Shown piece by piece: positions 1 through 7,415 of a stretch of DNA of 18,257 nucleotides (its first letter is position 1; every line of letters starts with the position of its first letter). Where the stretch lies: the NCBI GenBank assembly GCA_937859855.1, contig CALMAR010000468.1, positions 1 to 18,257 on the forward strand, read 5' to 3'. Both the position numbers and the translations under genes were made by a program. The notes beneath the pieces are model-generated. The model worked only from the letters and a program-made list of their open reading frames with translations, was not told the DNA's origin and made no database searches. Origin of the DNA: an uncultured Kineosporia sp. Lineage in GTDB: Bacteria > Actinomycetota > Actinomycetes > Actinomycetales > Kineosporiaceae.

Positions 1-97
1 CCCGCAGGCCTGCGCCGAGGTCGCGCTCCAGCCGGTCGAGCTGACCGGCCAGCCGGGTAAGCGCCGCGGAGACGTCGACAGGCTCGTACTTACGCAT
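1..97 (-). CDS. Partial small gene of the transfer operon (N-terminus only)
   Basis: The ATG at 97 overlaps the stop codon of the upstream transfer ATPase gene in a TGATG arrangement, which indicates translational coupling. Thirty-two codons are visible before the window edge, beginning MRKYEPVDVSAALTRLAGQL and continuing as an amphipathic, charged helix. It is the seventh gene of the leftward operon that starts at 3798. The family is not recognisable from this fragment. Small helical proteins next to the coupling ATPase are common in actinomycete integrative elements, so a conjugation-accessory role is only inferred from position. Confidence 0.55.
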   Translation of the reverse strand, partial: MRKYEPVDVSAALTRLAGQLDRLERDLGAGLR

Positions 98-1953
98 CAG
101 GCGCCTGCACCGCCCTCGATGTCGCGGCCGGCGTCGTCGCGGTCCTCGACAGCGCGCAGGTCGATCACGACGTCGTCCTGGCCGTCCTCGGCGCGGTGGA
201 GCCGGTCGTGCTGCGGGAATCGCGGCCGGACGACGCGCAGTGCCGGCCGAGCTGGACGGACGGTCGCGGGCTCGCGCCGTCCGATTCCACCGAGCACGCC
301 GGCGAGGGCGGCCAGCACGCGGCCGTAGGCGCCGGCGAGGCCGGCAGTCCGTGGAGTGGTGCGGCGGTCCCAGATCATCGGTGCGCGTCCGACCAGGGGC
401 CGTAGAGCGGTCCGGATCAGCAGGGCGGTGCCGGGTGGTAGGGCGCTGATCTCGGCTGCGGTCATCACCGGGATGGGTCGCACGTCGTCGGGGTCGAGCT
501 GGACCCGGCGGACGCCGCAAAGGGTGGAGATGGCCTCGAGGTCGGCGGCAGCCTTGAGTCCGCCGAAAACCATCAGTGCGCCCGTGTTCCCGAGGATGGT
601 CGCGGCCCGCTCGTGGCCCCACACGTCCCGCAGCTGCGCCAGGGACTGGGCGGCGATGTGCAGGGTGAGGCCGCGGCCGCCCATGTCGGCGGTCCAGTCG
701 TGCAGCGGGATCGGGCCGCAGGGCAGGGGCGCCTCGTCGAGGATGGCGGTCATCGGCGGGTCGAGCCGGCCGCCGGGCAGGGCGGCGGCGGTCATCCGGA
801 CCTGGTGGGCGACCTCGGCGGTCAGCGCGCCGATCAGGGGCCGGCACGGGCCTTCCCGCCCGATCAGGTACAGCGAGTCGCGGCCGCCGGCGACCAGGGC
901 CTCGACGTCCAGGAACGCCGGGTCATCCAGGGCCGCGTCGCCGACCTGGGCGGCGGTCTCGTCGGTCAGCCAGCGGATCGCGGGCAGGACGGTCGCGGTG
1001 ATCGAGGTCAGGGTGCGGTCGTTGGTGCCGTAGACCGAGCGGACCTCGGCCGACAGCGCCTGCGCCGACGGCGAGGCGTCCAGGGCGGCGAGGATCTGGT
1101 CGCGGGCGATGATGTCGGCCGGTGAGACCCAGTCCAGGACGGCGCGCATCGAGCCGCCGGCCAAGGCCGCGGCGTGGATCAGGACGGCGAGCAGCCCGCG
1201 GGCCTGGGTGTCCCACCGCTCGGCCTCGCCGAACGAGGTCGGGATCAGGTCCGCGGCCCGGCGCTGCGCGGTGCCGAAGTCGGTGCAGCCGGCCAGCGGC
1301 GACCACCGCACGGAGGAGTCCAGCCGGCCGAGCCCGGTCGGGTTGAACACGTCGATGCGGCCCTTCGCGGCGCGCACGCTGCGGGTGAGGTCGAGCAGGT
1401 CGGTGCGGGACGTGGTGACCAGCAGGGCGCCGGGAGCGTCGATGGCGTGGCAGGCCAGGGTGGCGGTCTTGCCGGTGCGCGGGCCGCCGAAGCGGGTGGT
1501 GACGTCCTCGCAGGATGACCAGACCTGGTTGCCGACCGGCACCCACCCGGTGCGCAGCAGCGGGACGGCGTAGGCGGTCACCGGCACCCGCCGCCGGCCG
1601 AGGCGGCCCATCCGGCGCAGGGAAGGGCGCAGCGTCGTCGCCTTGGCCCGCATCGCGGATTTCCCGGCGCGCTCCCCGACGTCCAGCCAGGTCGCCACTC
1701 CCCCGGCGTGCTCGGACTCATCGTCCCGGCGGTCGACCCAGCGGCCGGTGCTGACCGCCGGCGCCAGCCAGCGGACCGCCCACACCAGGGTGACGGCGCC
1801 GGCGAAAGTGACGACGCCGAGCTGGACGTCGTGTACGAGGCCGGCCAGGGCGTGTATGTGGCCGAGCAGCCAGGCCAGGCAGGCGAGGCCGAGAGCTATC
1901 CCGGCCAGGTCGAAACGGTAGTGACGGACTGCCCGCAGGATGCGGAACGGCAT
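97..1953 (-). CDS. TraG/TraD-like type IV coupling protein (conjugative DNA-transfer ATPase)
   Basis: This 618-residue membrane ATPase probably pumps or docks DNA during conjugation. Two hydrophobic segments lie near residues 15-38 and 45-65, followed by a cytoplasmic region. A Walker A motif (GGPRTGKT, residues 156-163) and a Walker B motif (ILDEAP, acidic pair at 406-407) are clear. An AAQS stretch near 434-437 matches the sensor region of VirD4/TraG ATPases. The C-terminal tail after about 535 is Pro/Arg-rich and then acidic. A good ribosome site (GGAGG six bases before the ATG) supports the start. It is preceded by a zinc-ribbon gene and overlaps the next gene by one base. Actinomycete elements usually move double-stranded DNA with an FtsK-like TraB. 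This protein looks closer to the VirD4/TraG branch, as found in several actinomycete elements, but the exact subfamily is not certain. Confidence 0.85.
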   Translation of the reverse strand: MPFRILRAVRHYRFDLAGIALGLACLAWLLGHIHALAGLVHDVQLGVVTFAGAVTLVWAVRWLAPAVSTGRWVDRRDDESEHAGGVATWLDVGERAGKSAMRAKATTLRPSLRRMGRLGRRRVPVTAYAVPLLRTGWVPVGNQVWSSCEDVTTRFGGPRTGKTATLACHAIDAPGALLVTTSRTDLLDLTRSVRAAKGRIDVFNPTGLGRLDSSVRWSPLAGCTDFGTAQRRAADLIPTSFGEAERWDTQARGLLAVLIHAAALAGGSMRAVLDWVSPADIIARDQILAALDASPSAQALSAEVRSVYGTNDRTLTSITATVLPAIRWLTDETAAQVGDAALDDPAFLDVEALVAGGRDSLYLIGREGPCRPLIGALTAEVAHQVRMTAAALPGGRLDPPMTAILDEAPLPCGPIPLHDWTADMGGRGLTLHIAAQSLAQLRDVWGHERAATILGNTGALMVFGGLKAAADLEAISTLCGVRRVQLDPDDVRPIPVMTAAEISALPPGTALLIRTALRPLVGRAPMIWDRRTTPRTAGLAGAYGRVLAALAGVLGGIGRREPATVRPARPALRVVRPRFPQHDRLHRAEDGQDDVVIDLRAVEDRDDAGRDIEGGAGA

Positions 1954-2052
1954 GACGAACCTCCAGAGTGGTTGCGGTTGAGTGGGTGTCGCGGTGATCA
2001 GTGAGCTGGCCGGGTCTGGTTGTGGTGGCGGTTGGTGGCCCGGCCAGTCGTC

Positions 2053-2262
2053 TCACCACCGCGGCGTGTTGGTGCGGCGCTTGAACGGGCGGACTGGGAA
2101 CAGGCCGCCCTGAGCGGCGGCTGCGGTGCAGGACTGGCAGCGGCCCGAGGTGTCGAGGGCCTCGGATAGGACGAGGGCGTGGCAGTCGCGGCAGCGGGAC
2201 CGTCGGGTGCCCTTGCCCCGCTGCACCCGCTCGGGACCGTCGGCGGCCGGGGGGCGGGTCAT
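2053..2262 (-). CDS. Small zinc-ribbon protein
   Basis: A 69-residue basic protein with two CxxC pairs (CRDC near residue 24 and CQSC near 42) separated by about 15 residues, the spacing of a small zinc ribbon. The ATG overlaps the stop of the preceding gene (ATGA), so it is read as part of the transfer operon. Small zinc-ribbon proteins of this type occur beside transfer genes in actinomycete integrative elements. Nucleic-acid binding is likely from the fold and charge, but the precise role is unknown. Confidence 0.7.
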   Translation of the reverse strand: MTRPPAADGPERVQRGKGTRRSRCRDCHALVLSEALDTSGRCQSCTAAAAQGGLFPVRPFKRRTNTPRW

Positions 2263-2648
2263 GACGGCACCTCGTCGTCGAGCAGGGCTCCGAGGTCGCC
2301 GGTCAGGTGCGAGCTGTCCTCGCGGCCGGCGGCCAGCTCGTCGGCCAGCCGGTGGGCGTGATCGGATGCGGCTTGCAGGCTGAGCAGGACGGCGCTAACC
2401 GCGTCGCTGGCGTCGATGCCCTGGTCGTGCCCGACGGTGCCGGCCTGCTGGGCGCGGGCCAGCCACGTGCGGGCCTGATCGAGGGCCTGTGGACGTCGGT
2501 GCGCCAGGGTCTCCAGGGCCGCGATCACGGCGTCCACGTCGCTCGGCCACTCGTAGCCCGTGCCGCCGATCGTGGCGTGGTTCAGGCCGCGGATCGCCTC
2601 GGCCGCCTGCCACGCCTGATCCGAGGGCAGCCCGTACAGGCCGCTCAC
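2259..2648 (-). CDS. Hypothetical helical protein of the transfer operon
   Basis: A 129-residue protein starting at a GTG (2648) that overlaps the stop of the upstream gene (GTGA). The open frame extends further upstream, but that part is shadowed by the neighbouring gene, so the coupled GTG is preferred. The sequence is alpha-helical and acidic, with a Trp/Tyr-containing N-terminus (VSGLYGLPSDQAWQ) and a long helical C-terminal half (residues 75-125). No catalytic motif is visible. Its fixed position between two overlapping operon genes argues for co-translation and a role in the same process, presumably maintenance or transfer of the element. Confidence 0.65.
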   Translation of the reverse strand: MSGLYGLPSDQAWQAAEAIRGLNHATIGGTGYEWPSDVDAVIAALETLAHRRPQALDQARTWLARAQQAGTVGHDQGIDASDAVSAVLLSLQAASDHAHRLADELAAGREDSSHLTGDLGALLDDEVPS

Positions 2649-2875
2649 GCCGCACCTCGCACGACCCGGCCCAACGGCGGCGTCGAGCCGTGGTTGGCCA
2701 GTAGCCGGCCGACCAGGTCCTTCCGGCGGTAGTGGTCGAGCGTGGCGCGCAGCTGGCCGGGGTGGATGTGCAGTCGGGCGGCTGCGCCGGGCAGGGTCTC
2801 CCCGGTGGCGGCCATCCACTCGACGTCCTCGATCAGCGCTTCCCGCACCTCCGCGGCCGCGGCCCGGGCGCTCAT
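2645..2875 (-). CDS. Small HTH-like protein of the transfer operon
   Basis: A 76-residue protein whose ATG (2875) overlaps the stop of the membrane-protein gene and whose stop overlaps the next GTG. Residues about 20-50 (EWMAATGETLPGAAARLHIH) read like a helix-turn-helix of the type that follows a partially conserved G-x-A-A-x-x-L pattern, followed by a basic segment (DHYRRKD). It could bind DNA, but the match is by eye and short. It belongs to the leftward transfer operon. Confidence 0.6.
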   Translation of the reverse strand: MSARAAAAEVREALIEDVEWMAATGETLPGAAARLHIHPGQLRATLDHYRRKDLVGRLLANHGSTPPLGRVVRGAA

Positions 2876-3498
2876 CGCCGCCCCCCGGTCTCGGCCAGAT
2901 CCAGGGCGCTGTCGCGCAGCTGCCGGCGGATGGCGATGTCGACCGCGGGACCGACCGCCTCGCTGACCGCCTGGTACAGCTCGTCGTGCGTGACGGCCTT
3001 CTCACCGCTGGTCAGTGGACGGTCGCGCTTCTGCGGCTGGGGCTGGCCGGGATAGTTCGGGTAGCTGGGGTAGCTGGCCCACTCGGGGTACTCGCGGGCC
3101 GGGCGCCCCTGTCCGTGAGCTCGGGCCAGGCGTGCCGGGACACCGGGTAGGAGCTTCCACCAGTCCGGCCCGAACAGCGCCCGGATGGTGATCAGCACGA
3201 GCAGGGTCAGCAGCAGCCACATCACGACGTGGTGAGTGGTGGGTGCGGCCTGCTGCACTTGGCCGGCGGCGTAGGCGTAGTGCTGCCCGGCGGCGTTCAC
3301 CATCGGCGTGCCCGGCGCTGGCGTCGGTGATGGAGTCGCGGTGACGGCCTCGGCCGCGGCCTTGGCCGCGTGCTTGGCCTTGGCGACGGTGTCTGTGTCG
3401 TCGGCGCTGGGTTCGCTGATCTTGCCGGATGCCCAGTGCTTGAGCTTGCCGGCGCCGCTGAGCAGGCCGGCGAAGAAGGAGATGATCGACCAGAACAT
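2872..3498 (-). CDS. Membrane protein of the transfer operon
   Basis: A 208-residue protein with a hydrophobic N-terminus (residues 1-16), an Ala/Lys-rich helical stretch (38-53), a Pro/Ala linker and a clear transmembrane helix at about 91-109. After the helix comes a Pro/Tyr-rich section (EYPEWASYPSYPNYPGQPQ) and an amphipathic C-terminal region. Such layouts (small membrane protein between an HTH gene and the transfer ATPase) are typical of Spd-like or transfer-channel accessory genes in actinomycete elements. I see no specific family signature. It is 30 bases downstream of the HTH gene and its stop overlaps the next start. Confidence 0.65.
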   Translation of the reverse strand: MFWSIISFFAGLLSGAGKLKHWASGKISEPSADDTDTVAKAKHAAKAAAEAVTATPSPTPAPGTPMVNAAGQHYAYAAGQVQQAAPTTHHVVMWLLLTLLVLITIRALFGPDWWKLLPGVPARLARAHGQGRPAREYPEWASYPSYPNYPGQPQPQKRDRPLTSGEKAVTHDELYQAVSEAVGPAVDIAIRRQLRDSALDLAETGGRR

Positions 3499-3528
3499 GA
3501 CGTGGTTCTCCCTTCGTGAGTGGTGGTT

Positions 3529-3798
3529 TCAGGCGCCGTCGGGGATGCGGTCCTCGGTGCGGACCCAGTCGGCCGGGTCGACAAGGCGGCCCTCGGCCAT
3601 GGCCAGCTCGACCATTTCCTCGATGGCCCGGGCCGGGACGATCAGTCGTCCGCGGATGCGGATCGCGGGGAACTCCCCCGCGTGGATGGCTCGGTAGACG
3701 GTCATCTCCGACATGCCCGTCAGGTGGGCCACCTCCGCGACGCTCAGGAACGTGCGCGGCTTCTCGGCCCTGCGGGCTGTTGCTGCCGGGTGCCTCAT
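3529..3798 (-). CDS. Excisionase-type helix-turn-helix protein
   Basis: An 89-residue DNA-binding protein. Residues 17-66 carry the excisionase/MerR-like HTH_17 pattern: LSVAEVAHLTGMSEMTVYRA, then FPAIRIRGRLIVPARAIEEM, which gives the winged-helix arginine and the closing helix. It is the first gene of the leftward operon. A strong Shine-Dalgarno (AAGGAGG, 3808-3814) lies nine bases before the ATG, and a promoter lies at 3827-3855. The role could be excision directionality or transcriptional control of the element. Without the integrase in view this cannot be decided. Confidence 0.75.
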   Translation of the reverse strand: MRHPAATARRAEKPRTFLSVAEVAHLTGMSEMTVYRAIHAGEFPAIRIRGRLIVPARAIEEMVELAMAEGRLVDPADWVRTEDRIPDGA

Positions 3799-3826
3799 CT
3801 CCAGGTGCCTCCTTCCTCCATGGTGA

Positions 3827-3855
3827 TCTATATTTACCTAGGTTACCTAGTTCAA
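3827..3855 (-). promoter_or_regulatory. Sigma-A-like promoter of the transfer operon with operator in the spacer
   Basis: On the minus strand TTGAAC (3850-3855) and TATAGA (3827-3832) are separated by exactly 17 bases, a near-consensus housekeeping promoter, which is rare in this GC-rich setting. The spacer contains the palindrome CTAGGTTACCTAG (3838-3850), with six-base arms around one central base, and two direct copies of TTACCTAG (3834-3841 and 3843-3850). It sits between the operon and the divergent GntR gene, so it is the natural operator for that repressor. Confidence 0.65.
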
Positions 3856-3927
3856 TATGATCGGACAAGCACTCTTGGGGATTCCGAGGGTGGGGACTGC
3901 CGTTGGCCGGTCGACTACGGTTCCGGT

Positions 3928-4329
3928 GTGCCCCTGGACGAGGACGACGCGCGACTGCCATACGTGCAGGTCGCCGAAGATCTGCGGGCGCAGATCGCGG
4001 CCGGGACGTGGCGACCCGGTGATCGGTTGCCGGCCGGGCGCGACCTGGCCGAGCAGTACGGCGTGGCGTTGATGACGGTCCAAAAGGCGATCTCGTCACT
4101 GCGCGACGACGGACTCCTGGTCGCCCAGCAGGGCCGCGGCACCTTCGTCGCCTCCGGCAACCCGGCCACCCGCTCGTCGTCCCCGGAGTTCACCGAGATC
4201 ACCCGGCAGATCGGCGACCTGCGCGACCTGGTCGAGCAGACCGCGCAGCGCCTCGACGAGAGGCTCACTGCCCTGGAGAAGGCCGCCGGTGTGAAACCGG
4301 CGCCTCGATCGCGGCCGCGACGCGGCTGA
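3928..4329 (+). CDS. GntR-family transcriptional regulator (KorSA-like)
   Basis: A 133-residue regulator. The N-terminal winged helix-turn-helix is classic GntR: PYVQVAEDLRAQIAAGTWRP (residues 11-30), GDRLPAGRDLAEQYGVALMT with the recognition helix, and GLLVAQQGRGTFV (62-74). The C-terminal part (88-120) is a short coiled coil instead of a full effector-binding domain, as in the KorSA/TraR repressors that control transfer genes in actinomycete plasmids and integrative elements. The GTG at 3928 is chosen because the GntR homology starts right after it. The frame stays open upstream but runs through the promoter region. It probably binds the palindrome at 3838-3850 and represses the divergent transfer operon, an inference from position. 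Confidence 0.8.
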   Translation: MPLDEDDARLPYVQVAEDLRAQIAAGTWRPGDRLPAGRDLAEQYGVALMTVQKAISSLRDDGLLVAQQGRGTFVASGNPATRSSSPEFTEITRQIGDLRDLVEQTAQRLDERLTALEKAAGVKPAPRSRPRRG

Positions 4330-4426
4330 TCCGCTCCCGGGTCGACGCCGTCAGCTCGTCCAGCTCGCGCCAGATCTCGTCCAACTGCCGGGCGATCTCC
4401 GCCCGCTCGTCCCTCGTCAGCCCCAT
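4265..4426 (-). CDS. Possible 53-residue coiled-coil protein antisense to the GntR 3' end
   Basis: An ATG at 4426 with GGGAG five bases upstream opens a 53-codon frame (MGLTRDERAEIARQLDEI, then WRELDELTASTRERIS) rich in heptad-like Leu/Ile and charged residues. It ends inside the convergent GntR gene, overlapping it by 65 bases. The amino-acid pattern of the first 40 residues and the ribosome site look like a real gene. The last 12 residues lie in the overlap and look like anti-sense sequence. Function unknown. Confidence 0.45.
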   Translation of the reverse strand: MGLTRDERAEIARQLDEIWRELDELTASTRERISRVAAAIEAPVSHRRPSPGQ

Positions 4427-4622
4427 CACGACTCCCTACGTGCGCCCGGACCTCTCCCGGGTCGACTGCCTTCTCAGGCTCGCCACATAAGGAGGTGTGC
4501 AAAAGGGCGACGAACCCCGCGCACTTGTGCACTTTCGAGTTGCGATCGTGACCTACGCCCTCTCGGTGACCACTCCGACTATCCTGGGCAACTCGGGCAT
4601 CACGGAGGGGCGCGAGTTGGGT

Positions 4623-5990
4623 GTGGAATGGAACCACCGCCTTGAGCAGGCGATGGACGACGCGCACATCACGGCGGGAGGTCTCTCGCGGCGAATGCGT
4701 GCGATCGCCGATGCGGACGACGTCGAGCTTGCGACGAACCACACCGATATCTCCCGATGGCTGCGCGGAACTGTTCCCCGCGAACGCACCGCTGGCTACC
4801 TGGCACGGGCGATCAGCGAACGCCTCGGCCGCGTCGTGTCGCCGGCTGACCTGGGCATGGCCCCGAAGGACATGCGGGCTGCCGACCTGGGCCTCGCCTA
4901 CACGACCGAGGCCGCGGACGGGGTTGAGGCGCTGGCCGAGCTGTGGCGCGCGGATCTCGACGGCGATCCGGTCGTGGTCGAGGCCGCGACGTCCTCGCCG
5001 GCCTGGTCGCAGGCGTCGCTGGCCTGGCTGATCGGCGGCCGGGCACCTACGCGGACCGAACCTGTCGATGGCCGCCGGGTCGGCATGGCCGAGGTCACCG
5101 CGGTCCGGGCTACGGCCGACGTGTTCGCCACCCTGGACAACCGTTTCGGCGGTGCGCACGCGCGGACAGCACTGATCCGGTTTCTGTCCGACGATGTCGA
5201 GCCACTGCTGTCGGCCCGACACACCGAGCCGGTGCGGCGGGCGCTGTTCGGCGCGGCCGCCGAGGCAACGTTGCTTGCGGCGTGGATGTCTTACGACTCC
5301 TGCCGGCACGGGCTTGCACAGCGGTACTTCATCCAGGCGTTACGGCTGGCCGAGGCCGGCGACGACCGGCTGCTGGCCGGGAGCATCCTGTCCGCGATGA
5401 GCCATCAGGCGACCTTCGTCGGCCGCTACCGCGAGGCCGCGGAACTCGCCCGGGCGGCGGTCGCCGGCATCGCCGCCTGCGGCACCGACACGCTTCGGGC
5501 GCAGTTCACCGCGATGGAGGCCCGCGCACTGGCCAGAGCCGGCGAAGCGCGCAGCTGCGACCTGGCCATGGTCGAAGCCGTCCGGCACTTCGAGCGCCGA
5601 CACCCGGACGACGATCCGATCTGGATCGGCTACTTCGACGACGCCGAGCTAGCCGCCGAACTCGGCCACTGCACCCGCGACCTGGGCCGGGCCGCGGCTG
5701 CGGTGCTCCACGCCGGACACAGCCTCAGCCCGGATGGCAGCTACGTGCGCTCGGACTTCTTCGCGACCATGGTCCTCGCTGACGCCCATGCCGCGGCCGG
5801 CGACCTAGAGCAAGCAGCCCTCGTTGCCGGCCAGGCCCTAGACCTGGGCGCCGCACTCAAGTCGAGCCGGTGCAGCAGCTACCTTCGGGAGTTCCGCGGT
5901 CGACTCATCACCGGCGGCGGCATCGCTGTGCTGGCCCACCTGGACGACGAACACGCCGAGCACCCGCTATGGATCGCATCCGCGGCCTGA
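4623..5990 (+). CDS. Large HTH/TPR-type transcriptional regulator
   Basis: A 455-residue regulator of a type widespread in actinomycetes and their integrative elements. Residues 1-80 form an N-terminal helix-turn-helix region containing the ISRWLRGTVPRERTAGYLAR pattern. Residues roughly 190-440 are stacked helical pairs (AEATLLAAWMSYDSCRHGLA, AQRYFIQALRLAEAGDDRLL, GRYREAAELARAAVAGIAAC) that resemble tetratricopeptide repeats. The GTG at 4623 is preferred because the homologous start (VEWNHRLEQAM) lies there and GGAGGGG sits 12 bases upstream. An in-frame GTG at 4497 lies only one base after a perfect AAGGAGG, too close to serve it. Such proteins usually control neighbouring or developmental genes, but the target here is unknown. 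It is convergent with the phosphotransferase gene, 32 bases away. Confidence 0.7.
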   Translation: MEWNHRLEQAMDDAHITAGGLSRRMRAIADADDVELATNHTDISRWLRGTVPRERTAGYLARAISERLGRVVSPADLGMAPKDMRAADLGLAYTTEAADGVEALAELWRADLDGDPVVVEAATSSPAWSQASLAWLIGGRAPTRTEPVDGRRVGMAEVTAVRATADVFATLDNRFGGAHARTALIRFLSDDVEPLLSARHTEPVRRALFGAAAEATLLAAWMSYDSCRHGLAQRYFIQALRLAEAGDDRLLAGSILSAMSHQATFVGRYREAAELARAAVAGIAACGTDTLRAQFTAMEARALARAGEARSCDLAMVEAVRHFERRHPDDDPIWIGYFDDAELAAELGHCTRDLGRAAAAVLHAGHSLSPDGSYVRSDFFATMVLADAHAAAGDLEQAALVAGQALDLGAALKSSRCSSYLREFRGRLITGGGIAVLAHLDDEHAEHPLWIASAA

Positions 5991-6022
5991 TGCCTTGACT
6001 CGTAGGTGTCAACGATGGCCGA

Positions 6023-6931
6023 TCAGAACGGCTGCCAGTCCCGACGAGAGCCGTTGGTGCGCAATGACTCCATCCTGTGGGCGAACTCGGCCGCGACCTT
6101 CTCGTCTCCGATGTTCTGCGACATCCACGTCACCATGATCAGCTCTCGCAGGTCGGCGAGAACCTCATATCCGGACCATTGCATGATGTCGAAACCATAG
6201 ATCTCGACGAAGGTCTCGTACTCATCGCGGGTATGCCATCCATACCGCTCGTAGTAGATCGCGGTCAAAATCAGATCCCACTCCCGGGGGCCGATCGACA
6301 CGCCGTCCAAGTCGATGAGCCGCGGCGTCCCTTCCTGGTCGACCAGGACGTTGCCCACGCTCGCATCGTCGTGAATCACGCCAGGCGGCAGTTCGAACGA
6401 CAAGCCGTCGTACTGCGCTCGGAGCTTCGCCAGACGCTCGGTGAGAAATTCGCGGTCGCGCTCCTCCAGCTCGGCATACTCCACCCGGCGAGCCGCTCGC
6501 CGCATCGGTTCTGCCGGTGGCAGGTCCAGCTCGGCCGGCGCGGACAAGGCATGCAGCTGCTTCAGCAGGTACGCGAGGTTGGCGGTGCTCCCGTAGTTCT
6601 CGCCGTCACCGATGCTGCGCCAGAAGGTCACGGGCATCTCGTCCACGACGATCGACTGCTCGACGTCCAGTGCCTCGATCGCGGGGAGGTGCTCAACCCG
6701 CAGCCAGCGCGACACACCAGCCGCCCGCTTGGCGGCCTCCGGATCAGCGCCCGGGCGGCCAACCCGGATGACAACATTCCCGGCCTCAAATACGGCATTC
6801 TCACCGAGGCGAAGGAGGCGGACAGCGTCGATTGCAAGGCCGGCGTCGACCGCCGCCCGCTGTATGGCCGCGCGCGCGGTTCCCTCGGCGAACTGCTTGG
6901 GCCCAGCCTCTGCCGTCGTCACAAGCTCCAC
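6023..6931 (-). CDS. Aminoglycoside phosphotransferase-family kinase
   Basis: A 302-residue APH/choline-kinase-fold protein. The Brenner motif reads HDDASVGN (residues 187-194; the usual HGDxxxxN has Gly changed to Asp, while the catalytic Asp189 and Asn194 are kept). The metal-binding motif LIDLDG follows (Asp207). An ATP-site region with IRVGRP is visible near 55-60. The start is either the GTG at 6931 or the in-frame GTG at 6922, which has GGAG just upstream. Proteins of this family are frequent accessory genes in actinomycete integrative elements. The substrate may be an antibiotic or a small metabolite, and nothing here shows resistance activity. It stands alone and is convergent with the TPR-type regulator. 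Confidence 0.8.
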   Translation of the reverse strand: MELVTTAEAGPKQFAEGTARAAIQRAAVDAGLAIDAVRLLRLGENAVFEAGNVVIRVGRPGADPEAAKRAAGVSRWLRVEHLPAIEALDVEQSIVVDEMPVTFWRSIGDGENYGSTANLAYLLKQLHALSAPAELDLPPAEPMRRAARRVEYAELEERDREFLTERLAKLRAQYDGLSFELPPGVIHDDASVGNVLVDQEGTPRLIDLDGVSIGPREWDLILTAIYYERYGWHTRDEYETFVEIYGFDIMQWSGYEVLADLRELIMVTWMSQNIGDEKVAAEFAHRMESLRTNGSRRDWQPF

Positions 6932-7415
6932 GGTAGCCAGAGACCCTGCGATAGGGTTGACGACTCATAGCTACGCGAGACGTCTACGCTGGTCATCGAG
7001 GCGGATGACTGATATGAGCGCGCAGGATGGATGCTGCCGTGGTGGCAGCTCGCGTTCTTCGCTCGCCTGCTCAGCGGCGCTGGGTTTGTGGCTAGGGCCG
7101 ACGGCCTCTTACAGCACGGACCGAGTGTCTGACCGCTCGCTTCGCCAGTGGAGTCTCCGCCGTGGTACCTGCCGCCTCGACTGCGGCGGTCGTCCTATCC
7201 TCGGCGCCCCACGGTGCGCTCGCCGATCCTGTCCCGTAAAAGTTGAGCACCCTGCGCACCGCCCGGGGATCTGGACGCGGGCTCCGTGGGGTGGTTGGCG
7301 AGCGTCCTAATCGACAAAGATCCATTCTAGTCAACTCCGACAACTAGCAAGTTCGAACGGCGTTCCCCGTCCGACTGTCGGGCCCTTCCCGCGTTTGACA
7401 ATAGAATTTCAGCGG
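6932..7415. other. Gene-poor stretch between phosphotransferase and AT-rich block
   Basis: No convincing gene. A 33-codon frame at 7031-7132 (MLPWWQLAFFARLLSGAG, hydrophobic start) and a low-complexity Arg/Pro frame on the minus strand (7092-7343) are the only open stretches. Neither has a good ribosome site. Base composition shifts from GC-rich to AT-richer near 7310, which marks the border of the foreign block that follows. Confidence 0.5.

Noticed and set aside
356..1573. Long plus-strand frames opposite the transfer ATPase
   Set aside because: Antisense shadows in GC-rich DNA. The minus-strand frame has Walker motifs, operon overlaps and a ribosome site.
3915..5309. A 464-codon minus-strand frame across the GntR and TPR-type regulator genes
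   Set aside because: It covers two real plus-strand genes with clear domains, and its composition is Arg/Gly/Ser-rich shadow text.
5995..6012. TTGAC...GTCAA inverted repeat between convergent genes as terminator
   Set aside because: Only five-base arms with an eight-base loop and no T run, too weak to call.
7092..7343. 83-codon minus-strand gene
   Set aside because: Arg/Pro/Thr-rich low-complexity protein, no ribosome site, no recognisable motif.
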